Positions 1-8,429 of a stretch of DNA of 64,000 nucleotides are shown one piece after another (positions within the stretch are counted from its first letter, which is position 1; the number at the start of each line of letters is the position of its first letter). The DNA lies in the NCBI GenBank assembly GCA_965215215.1, contig OZ244043.1:2976001-3040000 (forward strand), in the 5' to 3' direction. Below the pieces are notes generated by a model that did no database searches, was not told the DNA's origin, and saw nothing but the letters and a program-made list of their open reading frames with translations. Made by a program: the position numbers and the translations under genes. The DNA comes from CALDTK01 sp965215215. Its GTDB lineage: Bacteria > Bacteroidota > Bacteroidia > Chitinophagales > Saprospiraceae.

Positions 1-595
1 TCTCCGCTTTCGCTAAAACGGCTCGATCGAGCTCGTCTGCGTCGGCGTAGATTTCGTTGTAGAGTCCCCGCTGTTTTGCGAAAGCGGCGTCGAACCATTC
101 GCCGGCGCGCCAACTGAGGTCGGCGAACGCCGCACTCCCCACCTTGCGCTCCACGGCCGGTCCGATCACGAACGGCCCGATGCCGATGGCGAGTTCCGAG
201 AGCTTCACGCTCGCGTGCTGCGTCGCGAAGGCGAGGTCGCAGGCGGCAACCAGGCCGACCCCGCCCCCGACCGCCTTGCCCTGTACGCGTCCGATGATGG
301 GCTTCGGGCAGCGCCGCATGGCGTTGATTACCGAGGCGAATCCGGAGAAAAAGGTAAGTCCCTCCGCCTCGTCGCTCACGGCGACCAACTCGTCGAAGGA
401 GGCCCCGGCGCAGAAGGTGCGTTCCCCCCCCGATCGGAGTACGAGTACGCGCACGGCGGCATCCCGCCCGCAGCACGCGATCGCGTCGGTGAGCTGCAGC
501 AGTTGCTCGCCGGGTAAGCTGTTGTGCGCGGGGGTCGCGAACTCGACGGTGGCGATTCCGTCGGATACCGTAGATTTTACGTGGGGGTCGGGCAT
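1..595 (-). CDS. enoyl-CoA hydratase/isomerase (crotonase) family, 3' end beyond window
   Basis: Crotonase-fold enzyme of CoA-thioester metabolism; the substrate cannot be told from the sequence. The frame is open from an ATG at 595 to the left edge (198 residues visible), so the C-terminus is missing. The start peptide is MPDPHVKSTVSDGIATVEF. Both oxyanion-hole segments are visible: FCAGASFDEL around residues 61-70 and GKAVGGGVGLVAACD around 106-120. ELAIGIGP follows near 134, where family members carry catalytic-face residues. The start overlaps the end of the histidine kinase gene by 19 bases on the same strand, suggesting translational coupling. It could be a methylglutaconyl-CoA hydratase-like enzyme, but this is not settled. 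Confidence 0.9.
   Translation of the reverse strand, partial: MPDPHVKSTVSDGIATVEFATPAHNSLPGEQLLQLTDAIACCGRDAAVRVLVLRSGGERTFCAGASFDELVAVSDEAEGLTFFSGFASVINAMRRCPKPIIGRVQGKAVGGGVGLVAACDLAFATQHASVKLSELAIGIGPFVIGPAVERKVGSAAFADLSWRAGEWFDAAFAKQRGLYNEIYADADELDRAVLAKAE
6..19 (-). repeat. dispersed 14-mer GTTTTNGCGAAAGC, N=A
   Basis: Exact copy inside the crotonase gene, on its sense strand, read as VLAKA. A one-base-shorter copy in the opposite orientation lies at 73-85. Confidence 0.85.
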
Positions 596-1536
596 GCGCC
601 CAAGGTAATTTCGAAGCGGGTCCCCACGCCTACTTCCCCCACGTACGTAACGTCTCCACCGAGTTGGCGCGCTAACCTGCGGCAGATCGCCAGGCCCATG
701 CCCGTGCCGGGCCGACTCTGATCGCCGACCCGCTTGAAGGGCTGAAACACCTTGTCGGCAAAACTCGTGCAGAGGCCCACCCCGTTGTCCTCGACGATCA
801 ACGCCGCGGACGCCCCGACCGGCTCGCGCCACACCTGAACCGCGAGCGCGCGCGAATCGTGGCGGTGCACGATCGCGTTGCCGATCAGGTTTTGCAGCAG
901 CTGACGGACCGCACTGCGGGCGGTAACGATCCGCCCCAGTGGAGCGACCTCGATTTTAGCTCCCGCCTGTTCGATGTCCGAGCTCAAGCCCAGCAGCACT
1001 TCGGTGACTACCTCGTCCAAACAAACTTCCTCGAAGTGGGCACCTACGCCCACCCGGTTGTAGGCGACCAGGTCGTCGATCACGCGGTTCATGCCCTGCG
1101 CGTTGGTTTTGATGTAGGAGAAGTACTCCGCCGCCTCGCCGGACAGCTCATCGCCGAAACGGCGCGCCAGCAGGTTGGCGAAGCTCCCGATGCTGCGTAG
1201 GGGCGTCTTCAGGTCGTGCGAAGCGACGTGCATGAAGGACTGCATCTCGTCGTTGGCCAGCTCGAGCCTCCGGTTGTTTTCCGCCAGATCCAGGCGTTGT
1301 CGGTCGAGCTCGGCCGATTTGTGCTCCAGGTCACGAATCGTGCGATCCAACATGCGCGTGGCGATCAGCTTGTCCTGAACGGTCCGCTCGAAAACGAAAT
1401 CCGTGCGTCGGCGCTCCCGGCGGATGCCCTCCATGGCTTCGGCCAATCTTTCCCGTGCCTCGTCGGTGAGGCACGGCTCGGTGAGCAGCTCGCCGAGCTT
1501 GTCGAGTGGATCAGTTCTGTAGGTCGGGGCCGCCAT
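577..1536 (-). CDS. sensor histidine kinase (soluble, no visible membrane segment)
   Basis: Histidine kinase of 319 residues. A helical, probably coiled-coil N-terminal part (about residues 40-100) leads to the dimerisation/phosphoacceptor segment ASHDLKTPLRSI, with His at about 107. The ATPase domain shows the N box (NLIGNAIVH), the G1 box DNGVGL and the G2 box GTGMGLAI. No transmembrane helix or periplasmic domain is seen, so the signal must come from a partner or the cytoplasm. It starts 10 bases after the FIST gene stop. FIST domains are known sensory modules often next to signalling proteins, so the FIST protein is its likely input. No response regulator is adjacent. Confidence 0.92.
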   Translation of the reverse strand: MAAPTYRTDPLDKLGELLTEPCLTDEARERLAEAMEGIRRERRRTDFVFERTVQDKLIATRMLDRTIRDLEHKSAELDRQRLDLAENNRRLELANDEMQSFMHVASHDLKTPLRSIGSFANLLARRFGDELSGEAAEYFSYIKTNAQGMNRVIDDLVAYNRVGVGAHFEEVCLDEVVTEVLLGLSSDIEQAGAKIEVAPLGRIVTARSAVRQLLQNLIGNAIVHRHDSRALAVQVWREPVGASAALIVEDNGVGLCTSFADKVFQPFKRVGDQSRPGTGMGLAICRRLARQLGGDVTYVGEVGVGTRFEITLGACPTPT

Positions 1537-1546
1537 CGGGTTACGC

Positions 1547-2707
1547 TTAGTTGGCGGTGGCGGTGGCGGTGGCGGTGGCGCGCGAGCGGATGGAGATCAC
1601 GCAGCAGGTTTCGTTGTGCAGCGTGCTCGCCCCACCTCCGGTAGAGCCGATCTCCCCGTAGCTCAGGTAACCGGCCGATGCCACCCCGCCGAACGCTTCG
1701 TGGATGAGCTCGATCTCGTCCTCGAGCATCGGCCCGAGGGAGGCATGGCGCCCCTTACAACTCACCACGATCGTCGCTTCGGGGACTGCCCTCCCGAGCA
1801 GGCGCTCCCGGAAGTAGGCCACCGTTTGGTCGATTACCTCGAAGCCCGGAGCGATGCTAAACCGAAACCGATCTCCGGCGTGGATCGCGCCGGACATCCG
1901 CATGGCCTGCTCCTCCTCCAGTGCCCCCGCCGGCGCCCGCAACACCTTGCCTTCCGCGCGGACTACCTCGAGCGGGTACTGCGCGATGGCGGTCGAGACG
2001 TCCGTCCCGCTGAACCGAGGGTTGCCCACCTCGCCGAGGAAGCGCCGGAAGAAGGGCAGGGCGGGTTCGCCGTCGATCTCTTGGAGCAGGTTGCCCGTCG
2101 ATTTTGTCACTCGGTGCTCGATGCCCACGGCCCGCCAACCGGAGGTAGTGTCGCACCGTAACTCCACGACACTCCCGTCGAAGACCACGGCCACGGTACC
2201 CGGGTCGGCTATGCCGCTTTCGCTAAAACAGGAGGTGCCCGCGTGCGTGAGGTCGTCGGCCGCCATCCCCCCGAAGAGCTTAAACGGTTTGCCGACGCTC
2301 TCGAACGTATCCCTGACGAAGGCCTCGCCGTCCACGTTGAGTCCACCCGACAGCATAAATACCTCACCCCCCGCGAAGGCTCCCGCCACGAAAGCACCGA
2401 GGGTTCGGGCGCGCACCAGCGCGTCTGGGTGTTCGGAGTAGAATACCTCGAAGGCCTCGCGGGGGAGGTCGAAGAGTAGGCCGGTCGCTCGCTCGGTGTG
2501 CAACTCGCCGTCGTAGATCTCGCCGGCCGTAGAACACCCGCACAACGCCACGCCCGCTTCCCGGCAAGCGAGCTGATACGCTCCGATCTCCTGTTGCGAA
2601 GCGCCGAAGAGGATGGCGAGCGTGTAGGGTCTCCCCGGTACGGGCGCCGCCGAAAGTGCTTCGGTAAACTCGGCTGCGTTGTTTACCGAAAAGGACTGAA
2701 TGTGCAT
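1547..2707 (-). CDS. FIST N/C domain protein (probable small-ligand sensor)
   Basis: A 386-residue protein with the FIST architecture. The N-terminal domain includes CGCSTAGEI near residue 57 and a central LSGGLNVDGEAF. The C-terminal domain ends with CKGRHASLGPM and GYLSYGEIGS. FIST domains are thought to bind small ligands such as amino acids. The gene is followed after 10 bases by a histidine kinase, so it probably acts as that kinase's sensor. It has no signal peptide. The C-terminus ends in alternating Ala-Thr encoded by a six-base tandem repeat (1553-1580), which is unlike the rest of the protein and probably an unstructured slippage product. Confidence 0.88.
   Translation of the reverse strand: MHIQSFSVNNAAEFTEALSAAPVPGRPYTLAILFGASQQEIGAYQLACREAGVALCGCSTAGEIYDGELHTERATGLLFDLPREAFEVFYSEHPDALVRARTLGAFVAGAFAGGEVFMLSGGLNVDGEAFVRDTFESVGKPFKLFGGMAADDLTHAGTSCFSESGIADPGTVAVVFDGSVVELRCDTTSGWRAVGIEHRVTKSTGNLLQEIDGEPALPFFRRFLGEVGNPRFSGTDVSTAIAQYPLEVVRAEGKVLRAPAGALEEEQAMRMSGAIHAGDRFRFSIAPGFEVIDQTVAYFRERLLGRAVPEATIVVSCKGRHASLGPMLEDEIELIHEAFGGVASAGYLSYGEIGSTGGGASTLHNETCCVISIRSRATATATATAN
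1553..1580. repeat. tandem hexanucleotide GGCGGT, about 4.7 copies
   Basis: GGCGGT units start at 1553, 1559, 1565 and 1571, followed by a partial GGCG. The unit is two codons long, so copy-number change lengthens the Ala-Thr tail of the FIST protein without shifting the frame. Confidence 0.9.
2216..2229 (-). repeat. dispersed 14-mer, N=A
   Basis: Exact copy on the sense strand of the FIST gene, read as CFSES. Confidence 0.85.
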
Positions 2708-2778
2708 GGGCGAGGTGGCTGGTCCTTATCCCGCGGACAAAAACTTCGCCATTTACCCCAAAATTCAAGCTCTTACAC

Positions 2779-3498
2779 TTACTCGCCCTCGTCCATGGTG
2801 CTAAAGACCCCCACTACGTCGTCGTCCTCCTCCAATTTGTCGATCAGCTTGATCACCTCCTCGGCCTCCTCATCGCTCAGTGTCTTCGTGTGCTGCGGTA
2901 TCCGGATCAACTCCGCACTCTTCACCTCCAACCCGCGCGCTTCGAGCGCCTGCGAGAAGGCGCCGTAGTCGGCGAAGCCTACCTGAAAGGAGAGGTTCCC
3001 GTCTTCATCCTTGCTTACCTCCTCGAGTCCGGCGTCGATGAGCTCGAGCTCGAGCTCCTCCAAATCCTGACCGCCGTCCTCGACCTTGAACTGGCCTACC
3101 CGGTGAAACATGTACTCCACCGAGCCATTCGTCCCCATCGAGCCCCCGTTCTTCGAGAAGGCGTGGCGCACGTTGGCCACGGTGCGCGTCGGGTTGTTGG
3201 TCGCCGTTTCCACGAGCACCGCGACCCCGTGGGGCGCGTAGCCTTCGTAAATGACTTCGTCGAAATCTTCGGCCTCCTTGGAAGCCGCCTTCTTGATGGC
3301 ATTCTCGACGTTGGCCTTCGGCATGTTGACCGCCTTGCCGTTCTGGATGGCCATGCGCAGCCGCGGGTTGTAATCGGGGTTCTCGCCCCCCTCCTTGACC
3401 GCCATCGATATCTCGCGGCCGATGCGCGTAAAGGCCTTCGCCATGCCGGCCCAGCGCTTCATCTTCCGTTCCTTCCTAAATTCGAATGCCCTTCCCAT
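2779..3498 (-). CDS. YebC/PmpR family DNA-binding protein
   Basis: Full-length (239 residues) YebC/TACO1-type protein. The opening MGRAFEFRKERKMKRW and the following GREISMAVKEGGENP block are diagnostic. The middle shows the YEGYAPHGVAVLVE segment and FSKNGGSMGTNGSVEYMF. Members of the family have been described both as transcriptional regulators and as factors that help ribosomes through difficult sequences; which applies here cannot be told. It is transcribed in the same direction as the FIST/kinase pair but separated by 71 bases. Confidence 0.95.
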   Translation of the reverse strand: MGRAFEFRKERKMKRWAGMAKAFTRIGREISMAVKEGGENPDYNPRLRMAIQNGKAVNMPKANVENAIKKAASKEAEDFDEVIYEGYAPHGVAVLVETATNNPTRTVANVRHAFSKNGGSMGTNGSVEYMFHRVGQFKVEDGGQDLEELELELIDAGLEEVSKDEDGNLSFQVGFADYGAFSQALEARGLEVKSAELIRIPQHTKTLSDEEAEEVIKLIDKLEEDDDVVGVFSTMDEGE

Positions 3499-3595
3499 AG
3501 AGTTGTACTACACTGTGTGGGGTAAATATCGCAAAGCCCCACGTAGCTCAGGCAACCCTCGCGCTCGGGAGGTGGTTTTACGGAAGTACCTTCTC

Positions 3596-3609
3596 GCTTT
3601 CGCTAAAAC
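3596..3609 (-). repeat. dispersed 14-mer, N=A, intergenic
   Basis: Exact copy in the 5' region of the site-2 protease gene, 12 bases before its ATG. It is one of only three exact copies outside genes. Confidence 0.85.
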
Positions 3610-3621
3610 AAATTCCCCCCT

Positions 3622-4767
3622 ATGCGCGGAGCCTACCGCATCACCCGTATCGCGGGCATCGACGTAAAGGTCCACTGGACCTTTTTGATCCTGCTCGCGT
3701 GGATGTTCTTCAGCTACTACCGGGAAACCGATCAGGTGGTTACCGCGCTCTGGGGCGTTGGGTTCGTGCTACTCATCTTCGGGTGCGTCGTGCTCCACGA
3801 GTTCGGACACGCGCTCGCCGCGCGGCGCTTCGGGATCGCCACGCGCGACATCACCATGCTGCCCATCGGTGGGATCGCCCAGCTCGAGCACATGCCCGAG
3901 CGGCCGAAGGAAGAGCTGATCGTCGCGCTGGCCGGACCGGCGGTCAACGTGCTCATCGCCGCCGGCCTGTACGTCTACTTGGTCGCTAGCGGTCAGTTCG
4001 TAGACATGCAGGAGATGGCCAACGAGGGGGTCGCACTCACGCCGAGCCTTTTCGCCCGCGATCTGCTGGCGGCCAACGTGCTGCTCGTCGTCTTCAACCT
4101 CATTCCGGCTTTCCCCATGGACGGCGGGCGGGTACTGCGCGCCCTGCTCGCCATGCGTTGGGACAGGGCTAAGGCAACCCGGCTCGCGGCCGGTGTGGGC
4201 CGGATGCTCGCCGTCGCGTTCGTGTTCTTCGGTTTCTTTTACAACTTCTGGCTCGTGTTCATCGGGCTGTTCGTGTACCTCGGCGCCACGGCCGAATCGC
4301 GGAGCGTCCTCACGCGCTCCGCTCTCGAGGGCTACTGCGTGTCCGATGTCGTCATGACCAATTACACGCCTTTCTACGGTCACCAAAAGCTACAGACCGC
4401 CATCGACGTGCTGCTCTCGGGGCAGGAGAAGGAGTTCTTGGTGTTCGACATCGACGATATGGTCATCGGGATACTCACGCGCGAAGGAATCGTGCGCGCG
4501 CTCGCCAACGGCTCCCGCGATCAGCGGATCCAGGATATCAGCCTGGCGCCCCCGCTCGAGCTCGCTATGCGGATGCCCCTGCAGGAGGCCTTCGAGCTCA
4601 TGATGGAGAAGAAGGCCACCGTGTGCCCGGTGTACGACGGGCAAGTGCTGGCCGGTATGCTCAACCAGGAGAACGTGCAGGAGTTTCTGCTCGTCCGCGA
4701 CCAAGAAGCCAAAGACGACGAAGAGGATATCTACGAGGGTAGGGAGGAGGTCGTTACGGTAGCTTAG
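3622..4767 (+). CDS. site-2 protease family (M50) membrane metallopeptidase with CBS domains
   Basis: Intramembrane zinc protease of 381 residues. The zinc site VVLHEFGHALAARRFG lies at about residues 57-72 (HEFGH), and the second metal motif FPMDGGRVLRALL at about 163-175. Several hydrophobic helices occupy the first 230 residues. The C-terminal 140 residues carry two CBS modules (VMTNYTPFYG... and LAPPLELAMRMP...), as in SpoIVFB-like proteases, where CBS domains may sense adenine nucleotides. Substrates are unknown; regulated cleavage of membrane-bound factors is the usual role. Its stop overlaps the stop of the convergent hexapeptide gene by four bases. Confidence 0.93.
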   Translation: MRGAYRITRIAGIDVKVHWTFLILLAWMFFSYYRETDQVVTALWGVGFVLLIFGCVVLHEFGHALAARRFGIATRDITMLPIGGIAQLEHMPERPKEELIVALAGPAVNVLIAAGLYVYLVASGQFVDMQEMANEGVALTPSLFARDLLAANVLLVVFNLIPAFPMDGGRVLRALLAMRWDRAKATRLAAGVGRMLAVAFVFFGFFYNFWLVFIGLFVYLGATAESRSVLTRSALEGYCVSDVVMTNYTPFYGHQKLQTAIDVLLSGQEKEFLVFDIDDMVIGILTREGIVRALANGSRDQRIQDISLAPPLELAMRMPLQEAFELMMEKKATVCPVYDGQVLAGMLNQENVQEFLLVRDQEAKDDEEDIYEGREEVVTVA

Positions 4768-5300
4768 GGGCGCAACGGTTCGGTTGCTTCCAGGCCTCCC
4801 TCCCGCCATTTTCGGGGCAGGGTCTGGTAGAGCTCGGTACCTTCGGTTTTCCAGTCGAGCTGCTCGTCGCTCACCCGACGTACGACACGCGCCGGGTTAC
4901 CGACCACCAGGCTCCGCGGCGGAACCCGCGTTTTCGCTTTGACGAAACTCAGCGCGCCCACGATAGAGCCCGCGCCGATTACGGCCTCGTCCATGATCAC
5001 GGCGTTCATGCCGATTAACACGTTCTCCCCGAGCTCGGCCCCGTGAATGACGGCGCCGTGTCCGACGTGCGCGCTCGGGTGCAGTCGCACGGTGATGCCC
5101 GGGAACATGTGGATGCAGCACCCCTCCTGCACGTTGCAGCCCGCGGCGATACGGATCGCGCCCCAATCCCCGCGCAGCGCGGCTCCGGGACCGATGTAGC
5201 AGTCGGCCCCGATCTCGACGTCACCGATTACCGTAGCCTGTGGATGTACGAAGGCACGGGGGTGCACTGTGGGCGTGTGCCCCGCAAAACGGTAGTACAT
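4764..5300 (-). CDS. gamma-carbonic anhydrase-like hexapeptide protein (PaaY type)
   Basis: Left-handed beta-helix protein of 178 residues with repeated hexapeptides (TVIGDVEIGADCYIGPGAAL, HVGHGAVIHGAELGENV). Metal-ligand-type histidines are seen in CIHMFPG, HVGHG and VIHGAEL, and the conserved GDWGAIRI arginine is present, as in gamma-class carbonic anhydrase-like proteins. PaaY relatives hydrolyse CoA thioesters, and others are carbonic anhydrases or of unknown function; I cannot choose between these. It has no signal peptide, so it is cytoplasmic. Confidence 0.9.
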   Translation of the reverse strand: MYYRFAGHTPTVHPRAFVHPQATVIGDVEIGADCYIGPGAALRGDWGAIRIAAGCNVQEGCCIHMFPGITVRLHPSAHVGHGAVIHGAELGENVLIGMNAVIMDEAVIGAGSIVGALSFVKAKTRVPPRSLVVGNPARVVRRVSDEQLDWKTEGTELYQTLPRKWREGGLEATEPLRP

Positions 5301-5318
5301 AAACCGGAATGTAGCGCG

Positions 5319-6513
5319 TTAGAAAGCCTCCCCGATCTGAATGTAGAAGTTGAAACCCTCGGAGGTATTGGCCACGTCGACGCGTAGGTTCAGTCGCTCC
5401 TCCTTGTCAACCTCGTACCGGAGCCCCAGACCGTAGGCTGAACGCAGCCGCCCGAGCCTGAATTCGTTAACCTCGGGTTCTACATCGCCGAGCGCGTAGA
5501 ATCCCGCCAGGCCGAACGGACCGGGAACGTTGAGGCGGTATTCCCCCTGTACGGCGAGTAGGTGCCTGTCGGCAAAACGCCCCCGGTAAAACCCGCGCAT
5601 CACCTGGGAGCTACCCAGCTGCGCGAGTTCCGCCAGGGGCACCGACCCCGTGGAGAGGTAACCCCAGCCCTGTACGCCGAAGATGTCTGTATCTCGGTCC
5701 CGTACATCCCCACCGAGCGGCCAGAACTGACGGATGTCGAAGTTGGTTACCTGAAACTGGTTCGTTCCGCCGAGCGCTTTATCGTAAGCGCCTACCGTAA
5801 CCGAGAGCAGGCTGCCGGTCTGCGGATTGAGTACGCTGTTGCGGGTATCGTAGCGGGCGGCGGCCACGAGCCCCATCGACGGCTCGACGTCGATGGGGCT
5901 CGTGGCCGTCGATGCCGTCGATCTCGCTGTCGACGAAGATGCTTTCGTTGCCGCGCGTTAACGCCGTGCCGCCCACCCTACGCACCCGAAAACCACCCCC
6001 CAAGAACAGCCGTGGTACCAGTACCCGCCAGGCGATAATGGGTTCGAGGATGAACTGCGTCGACTCGTAGACCTCCCCCGGGTCCGGGTCGGGCGTATCC
6101 CGCCCCACGCCGTAAAAGAGCCTCGGGAAGATGGAAAACTGCGCCGTGCCCGTGATCGCGTACTTATCGTCCGGGGCAAAGATCGAGTACGCGGGATAGA
6201 AGAGAATTTAATTCTTGAACGTATAGGTTAGACCTACCGGGATCGAGGAGGTCCGCGTGCGGTCCGCGCCTCCCGAGTTCGGCATTTTGAATACGTAGTC
6301 GGCGCCTACCCCCACGGCCACGCCTGTCTCCGGTCGGTAGTTAACGAAGGGGGTACCCACCAGCTTGTTGGGGTAGAGTGTACTGTCCTCGGCCGCCCGG
6401 GCGGCATTCGGCTCGACGGTGAGAAAGTCGACCACCTTCTTCAGAAACTGCGCGCTGAGTTGCGCGGGCACGAAAAAGCTGGCGCTGAAGATACCGATAG
6501 AGACGATCCGCAC
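5319..6513 (-). pseudogene. D15/BamA-like (surface antigen) outer-membrane beta-barrel protein, disrupted
   Basis: The N-terminal piece (6513-6208) has a signal peptide and FVNYRPETGVAVGVGADY. It ends at an in-frame TAA (6208-6210), and the same frame continues directly with ILFYPAYSIFAPDDKYAIT to about 5905. The C-terminal piece (5876-5319) is in another frame and has the family's GLVAAARYDTRNSVLNPQ and GSSQVMRGFYRGRF motifs, ending in Phe like a barrel signal. So there are two lesions: one nonsense codon and one frameshift at an inverted repeat (5861-5908). If intact it would be a barrel of about 390 residues related to bacterial surface antigen D15; its cargo is unknown. Confidence 0.85.
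5861..5908. repeat. perfect inverted repeat, 21-base arms with 6-base spacer
   Basis: Left arm 5861-5881 (CGGCCACGAGCCCCATCG...), spacer GCTCGA, right arm 5888-5908. It sits exactly where the D15-like gene changes reading frame. Confidence 0.95.
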
Positions 6514-6514
6514 T

Positions 6515-7297
6515 TTAGTCTCGCGAAAGCAGGCTAAGTAGACGGAGTAGCTCTACGTAGATCCACACCACGGTGACGAGGAGTCCCATCGCGAACACCC
6601 ACTCGTATTTCTGCGGCATGCCGTGTGCGGCGCCCTGCTCGAAGTTGTCGAAGTCGAGCAGCAGGTTGAGCGAGGCGATCGCGAGTACGACGCACGAAAT
6701 ACCGATGCCCATCAGGCCGCCCTCGTGCAGGAAGGGTACGTTGATGCCGAAGAAGCCGAGCGCGAAGCTCGCCAGGTAAACGACGAGCACCGCGCCGGTA
6801 GCCATCATTACCCCGGAGCGGAACTTCTGTGTGACCTTGATGATGCCCGTTTGGTACAGGAAGAGCATGGTCAGCAGCACGGCAACCGTGAGGCTCATCG
6901 CTTGGAGCACGATTCCGTCGAACTGGTAGGCGTATATCGCGCTTACCGCACCCACGAAGAGGCCTTCGAAGAGCGCGTAGACCGGGGAGGCCCAACTGGC
7001 GGTGTTCGGCTTGTAGCTCGCTACCACGACCATAACGAGGCCGCCGATAGCCCCGCCCCACATCAGTAGCGGGCTCGGGTTGGAGTAACTGTAGGCGGCC
7101 GTCACGAGCATGAGTAGCGTGAGGATGAGCGTCTTGTTGACCGCGCCCGCCACCGTCATCGGCTGCTCGGCCACGTGCTCGAGGCCTACCTCCAGGCTGC
7201 CGAGCCGTTCTTGCTCGGTAGCTCGGCGCTGCACGCTGCGGATGAGGGGGTTGCTGCTTTCACCGCGATCGACGCGGCGCTTTAGGTTATCGAACAT
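6515..7297 (-). CDS. Bax inhibitor-1/YccA family membrane protein
   Basis: A 260-residue protein with about seven hydrophobic helices from residue 50 onward (TLILTLLMLVTAAYSY, LMWGGAIGGLVMVVVA, VYALFEGLFVGAVSAIY, LTVAVLLTMLFLY and more). The pattern GLFVGAVSA...FRSGVMMATGAVLVVYL matches bacterial YccA/BI-1-like proteins, which are inner-membrane proteins linked to ion homeostasis or membrane-protein quality control. The stop lies directly before the start of the D15-like gene on the same strand (1-base gap), so the two were probably co-transcribed before that gene broke. Confidence 0.9.
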   Translation of the reverse strand: MFDNLKRRVDRGESSNPLIRSVQRRATEQERLGSLEVGLEHVAEQPMTVAGAVNKTLILTLLMLVTAAYSYSNPSPLLMWGGAIGGLVMVVVASYKPNTASWASPVYALFEGLFVGAVSAIYAYQFDGIVLQAMSLTVAVLLTMLFLYQTGIIKVTQKFRSGVMMATGAVLVVYLASFALGFFGINVPFLHEGGLMGIGISCVVLAIASLNLLLDFDNFEQGAAHGMPQKYEWVFAMGLLVTVVWIYVELLRLLSLLSRD

Positions 7298-7412
7298 TTG
7301 ACTGGACTTCTAGAGCTGAATGGGTGTCGTTCTCGCGAGTAACGCCCGAAGCCCGGCAGTGGGTCAAGGTCCGTACCAATAAGCGAACAAGTACCTGTAA
7401 ATCCTCATACGA

Positions 7413-7438
7413 TAAGGCAAACAACCCCTTATGCCTTA
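7413..7438 (+). promoter_or_regulatory. hairpin covering the start codon of the alpha/beta hydrolase gene
   Basis: TAAGGCA (7413-7419) can pair with TGCCTTA (7432-7438) across a 12-base loop. The ATG at 7431-7433 lies at the edge of and inside the 3' arm, so pairing could lower translation. No known riboswitch or leader family was recognised. Confidence 0.35.
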
Positions 7439-8339
7439 CTTATCCCACCTCACCGGCGAGAAGCCGACCGAGCGACAACCCGACATCTACTACCGCGATT
7501 ACGGAACGGGTGCCGAAACGATCGTGCTCATTCACGGCTGGCCCTTCTCGCTCGACATGTGGGAGCACCAGTGGACCACCTTACCGCACCAGGGCTACCG
7601 CGTGATCGGCTACGATCGCCGCGGCTTCGGTAAGTCCGGCAAGCCCTTCGGTCCCTGCGATTACACTACCCTGGCTTCCGACCTCAAGCGTTTGCTCGAC
7701 GGGCTCGACGTGAGCAACGTGACGCTCGTGGGCTTCTCGATGGGCGGTGGCGAGGTAGCGCGTTACCTCGGCGAGTACGGCGGCGATAGGGTCGCGCGAG
7801 CCGTGTTCGTTAGCTCCGTGACACCGTACCTGCAGCGGAGCGGCGACAATCAAGCGGGTGTCGACCCGGACGTATTTCAGCAGATGAGGCACGGGCTCCG
7901 CGAGGATCGGGCGAAGTTTTTGGCCACCTGGGCGAAGGACTTCTACGGGAGCGGGTTCCTGTCCAACCCCGTGAGCTCCGAGTGGGAGCGGTTTACCTTC
8001 AACAAGGTGATGGAAGCGAGCCCGGTGGCCACGCTGGCCTGCGCGGAGGCGTTTGCCGCCACTGATTTCCGCGAGGACCTCCGTCAGATCAGCATCCCGA
8101 CGCTCGTGATTTCGGGAAGCAAAGACGGGGTGGTGCCCCCGGAAGTTTCGGCGCACCGGATGCGGGAGTTCGTTCCCCACGCGCACATCTTGGACTACGA
8201 CGGTGCACCGCACGCACTACCCGTGACCACGCCCGATAAATTTAACGGGGACCTAAAGCGCTTCATCACCGACAATCCGGTAGGCGCCATTAGCTCCAAC
8301 GGTTCTGCGACCCCCGCTCACGGAAGCGCGATTCACTAG
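7431..8339 (+). CDS. alpha/beta hydrolase, cofactor-free haloperoxidase/esterase type
   Basis: A 302-residue alpha/beta hydrolase. The oxyanion region is VLIHGWPFSLDMW and the nucleophile elbow is GFSMGGGEVARY. The acid is in ISGSKDGVVPPE and the catalytic His in YDGAPHALPVT. The GWPFS and GFSMGGGEVARY signatures are typical of bacterial chloroperoxidase-like esterases, whose natural substrates are usually unknown. The C-terminal 20 residues are low-complexity and variable. It has no signal peptide. It is followed by a 14-mer repeat and a hairpin terminator, so it is probably monocistronic. Confidence 0.9.
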   Translation: MPYLSHLTGEKPTERQPDIYYRDYGTGAETIVLIHGWPFSLDMWEHQWTTLPHQGYRVIGYDRRGFGKSGKPFGPCDYTTLASDLKRLLDGLDVSNVTLVGFSMGGGEVARYLGEYGGDRVARAVFVSSVTPYLQRSGDNQAGVDPDVFQQMRHGLREDRAKFLATWAKDFYGSGFLSNPVSSEWERFTFNKVMEASPVATLACAEAFAATDFREDLRQISIPTLVISGSKDGVVPPEVSAHRMREFVPHAHILDYDGAPHALPVTTPDKFNGDLKRFITDNPVGAISSNGSATPAHGSAIH

Positions 8340-8362
8340 ACGCTCCTCTTCGCTATCGACTC

Positions 8363-8376
8363 GTTTTGGCGAAAGC
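8363..8376 (+). repeat. dispersed 14-mer, N=G, intergenic
   Basis: Exact copy between the alpha/beta hydrolase stop and its terminator hairpin. Confidence 0.85.
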
Positions 8377-8378
8377 TG

Positions 8379-8412
8379 GCCGGCTTCTCTGGAAAAGGGG
8401 AGCCGGCTTTTT
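8379..8412 (+). terminator. rho-independent terminator of the alpha/beta hydrolase gene
   Basis: GCCGGCT (8379-8385) pairs with AGCCGGC (8401-8407), with extra C-G pairing inside, followed directly by TTTTT. Confidence 0.75.
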
Positions 8413-8429
8413 CGTACCTCAGACGCCCT

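Noticed and set aside
144..608. Plus-strand open frames at the left edge
   Set aside because: The minus-strand crotonase frame, open to the window edge, explains this region with both oxyanion-hole motifs.
1553..1580. Hexanucleotide repeat as a phase-variation switch
   Set aside because: The unit is a multiple of three at the extreme C-terminus, so copy-number change cannot switch the gene off.
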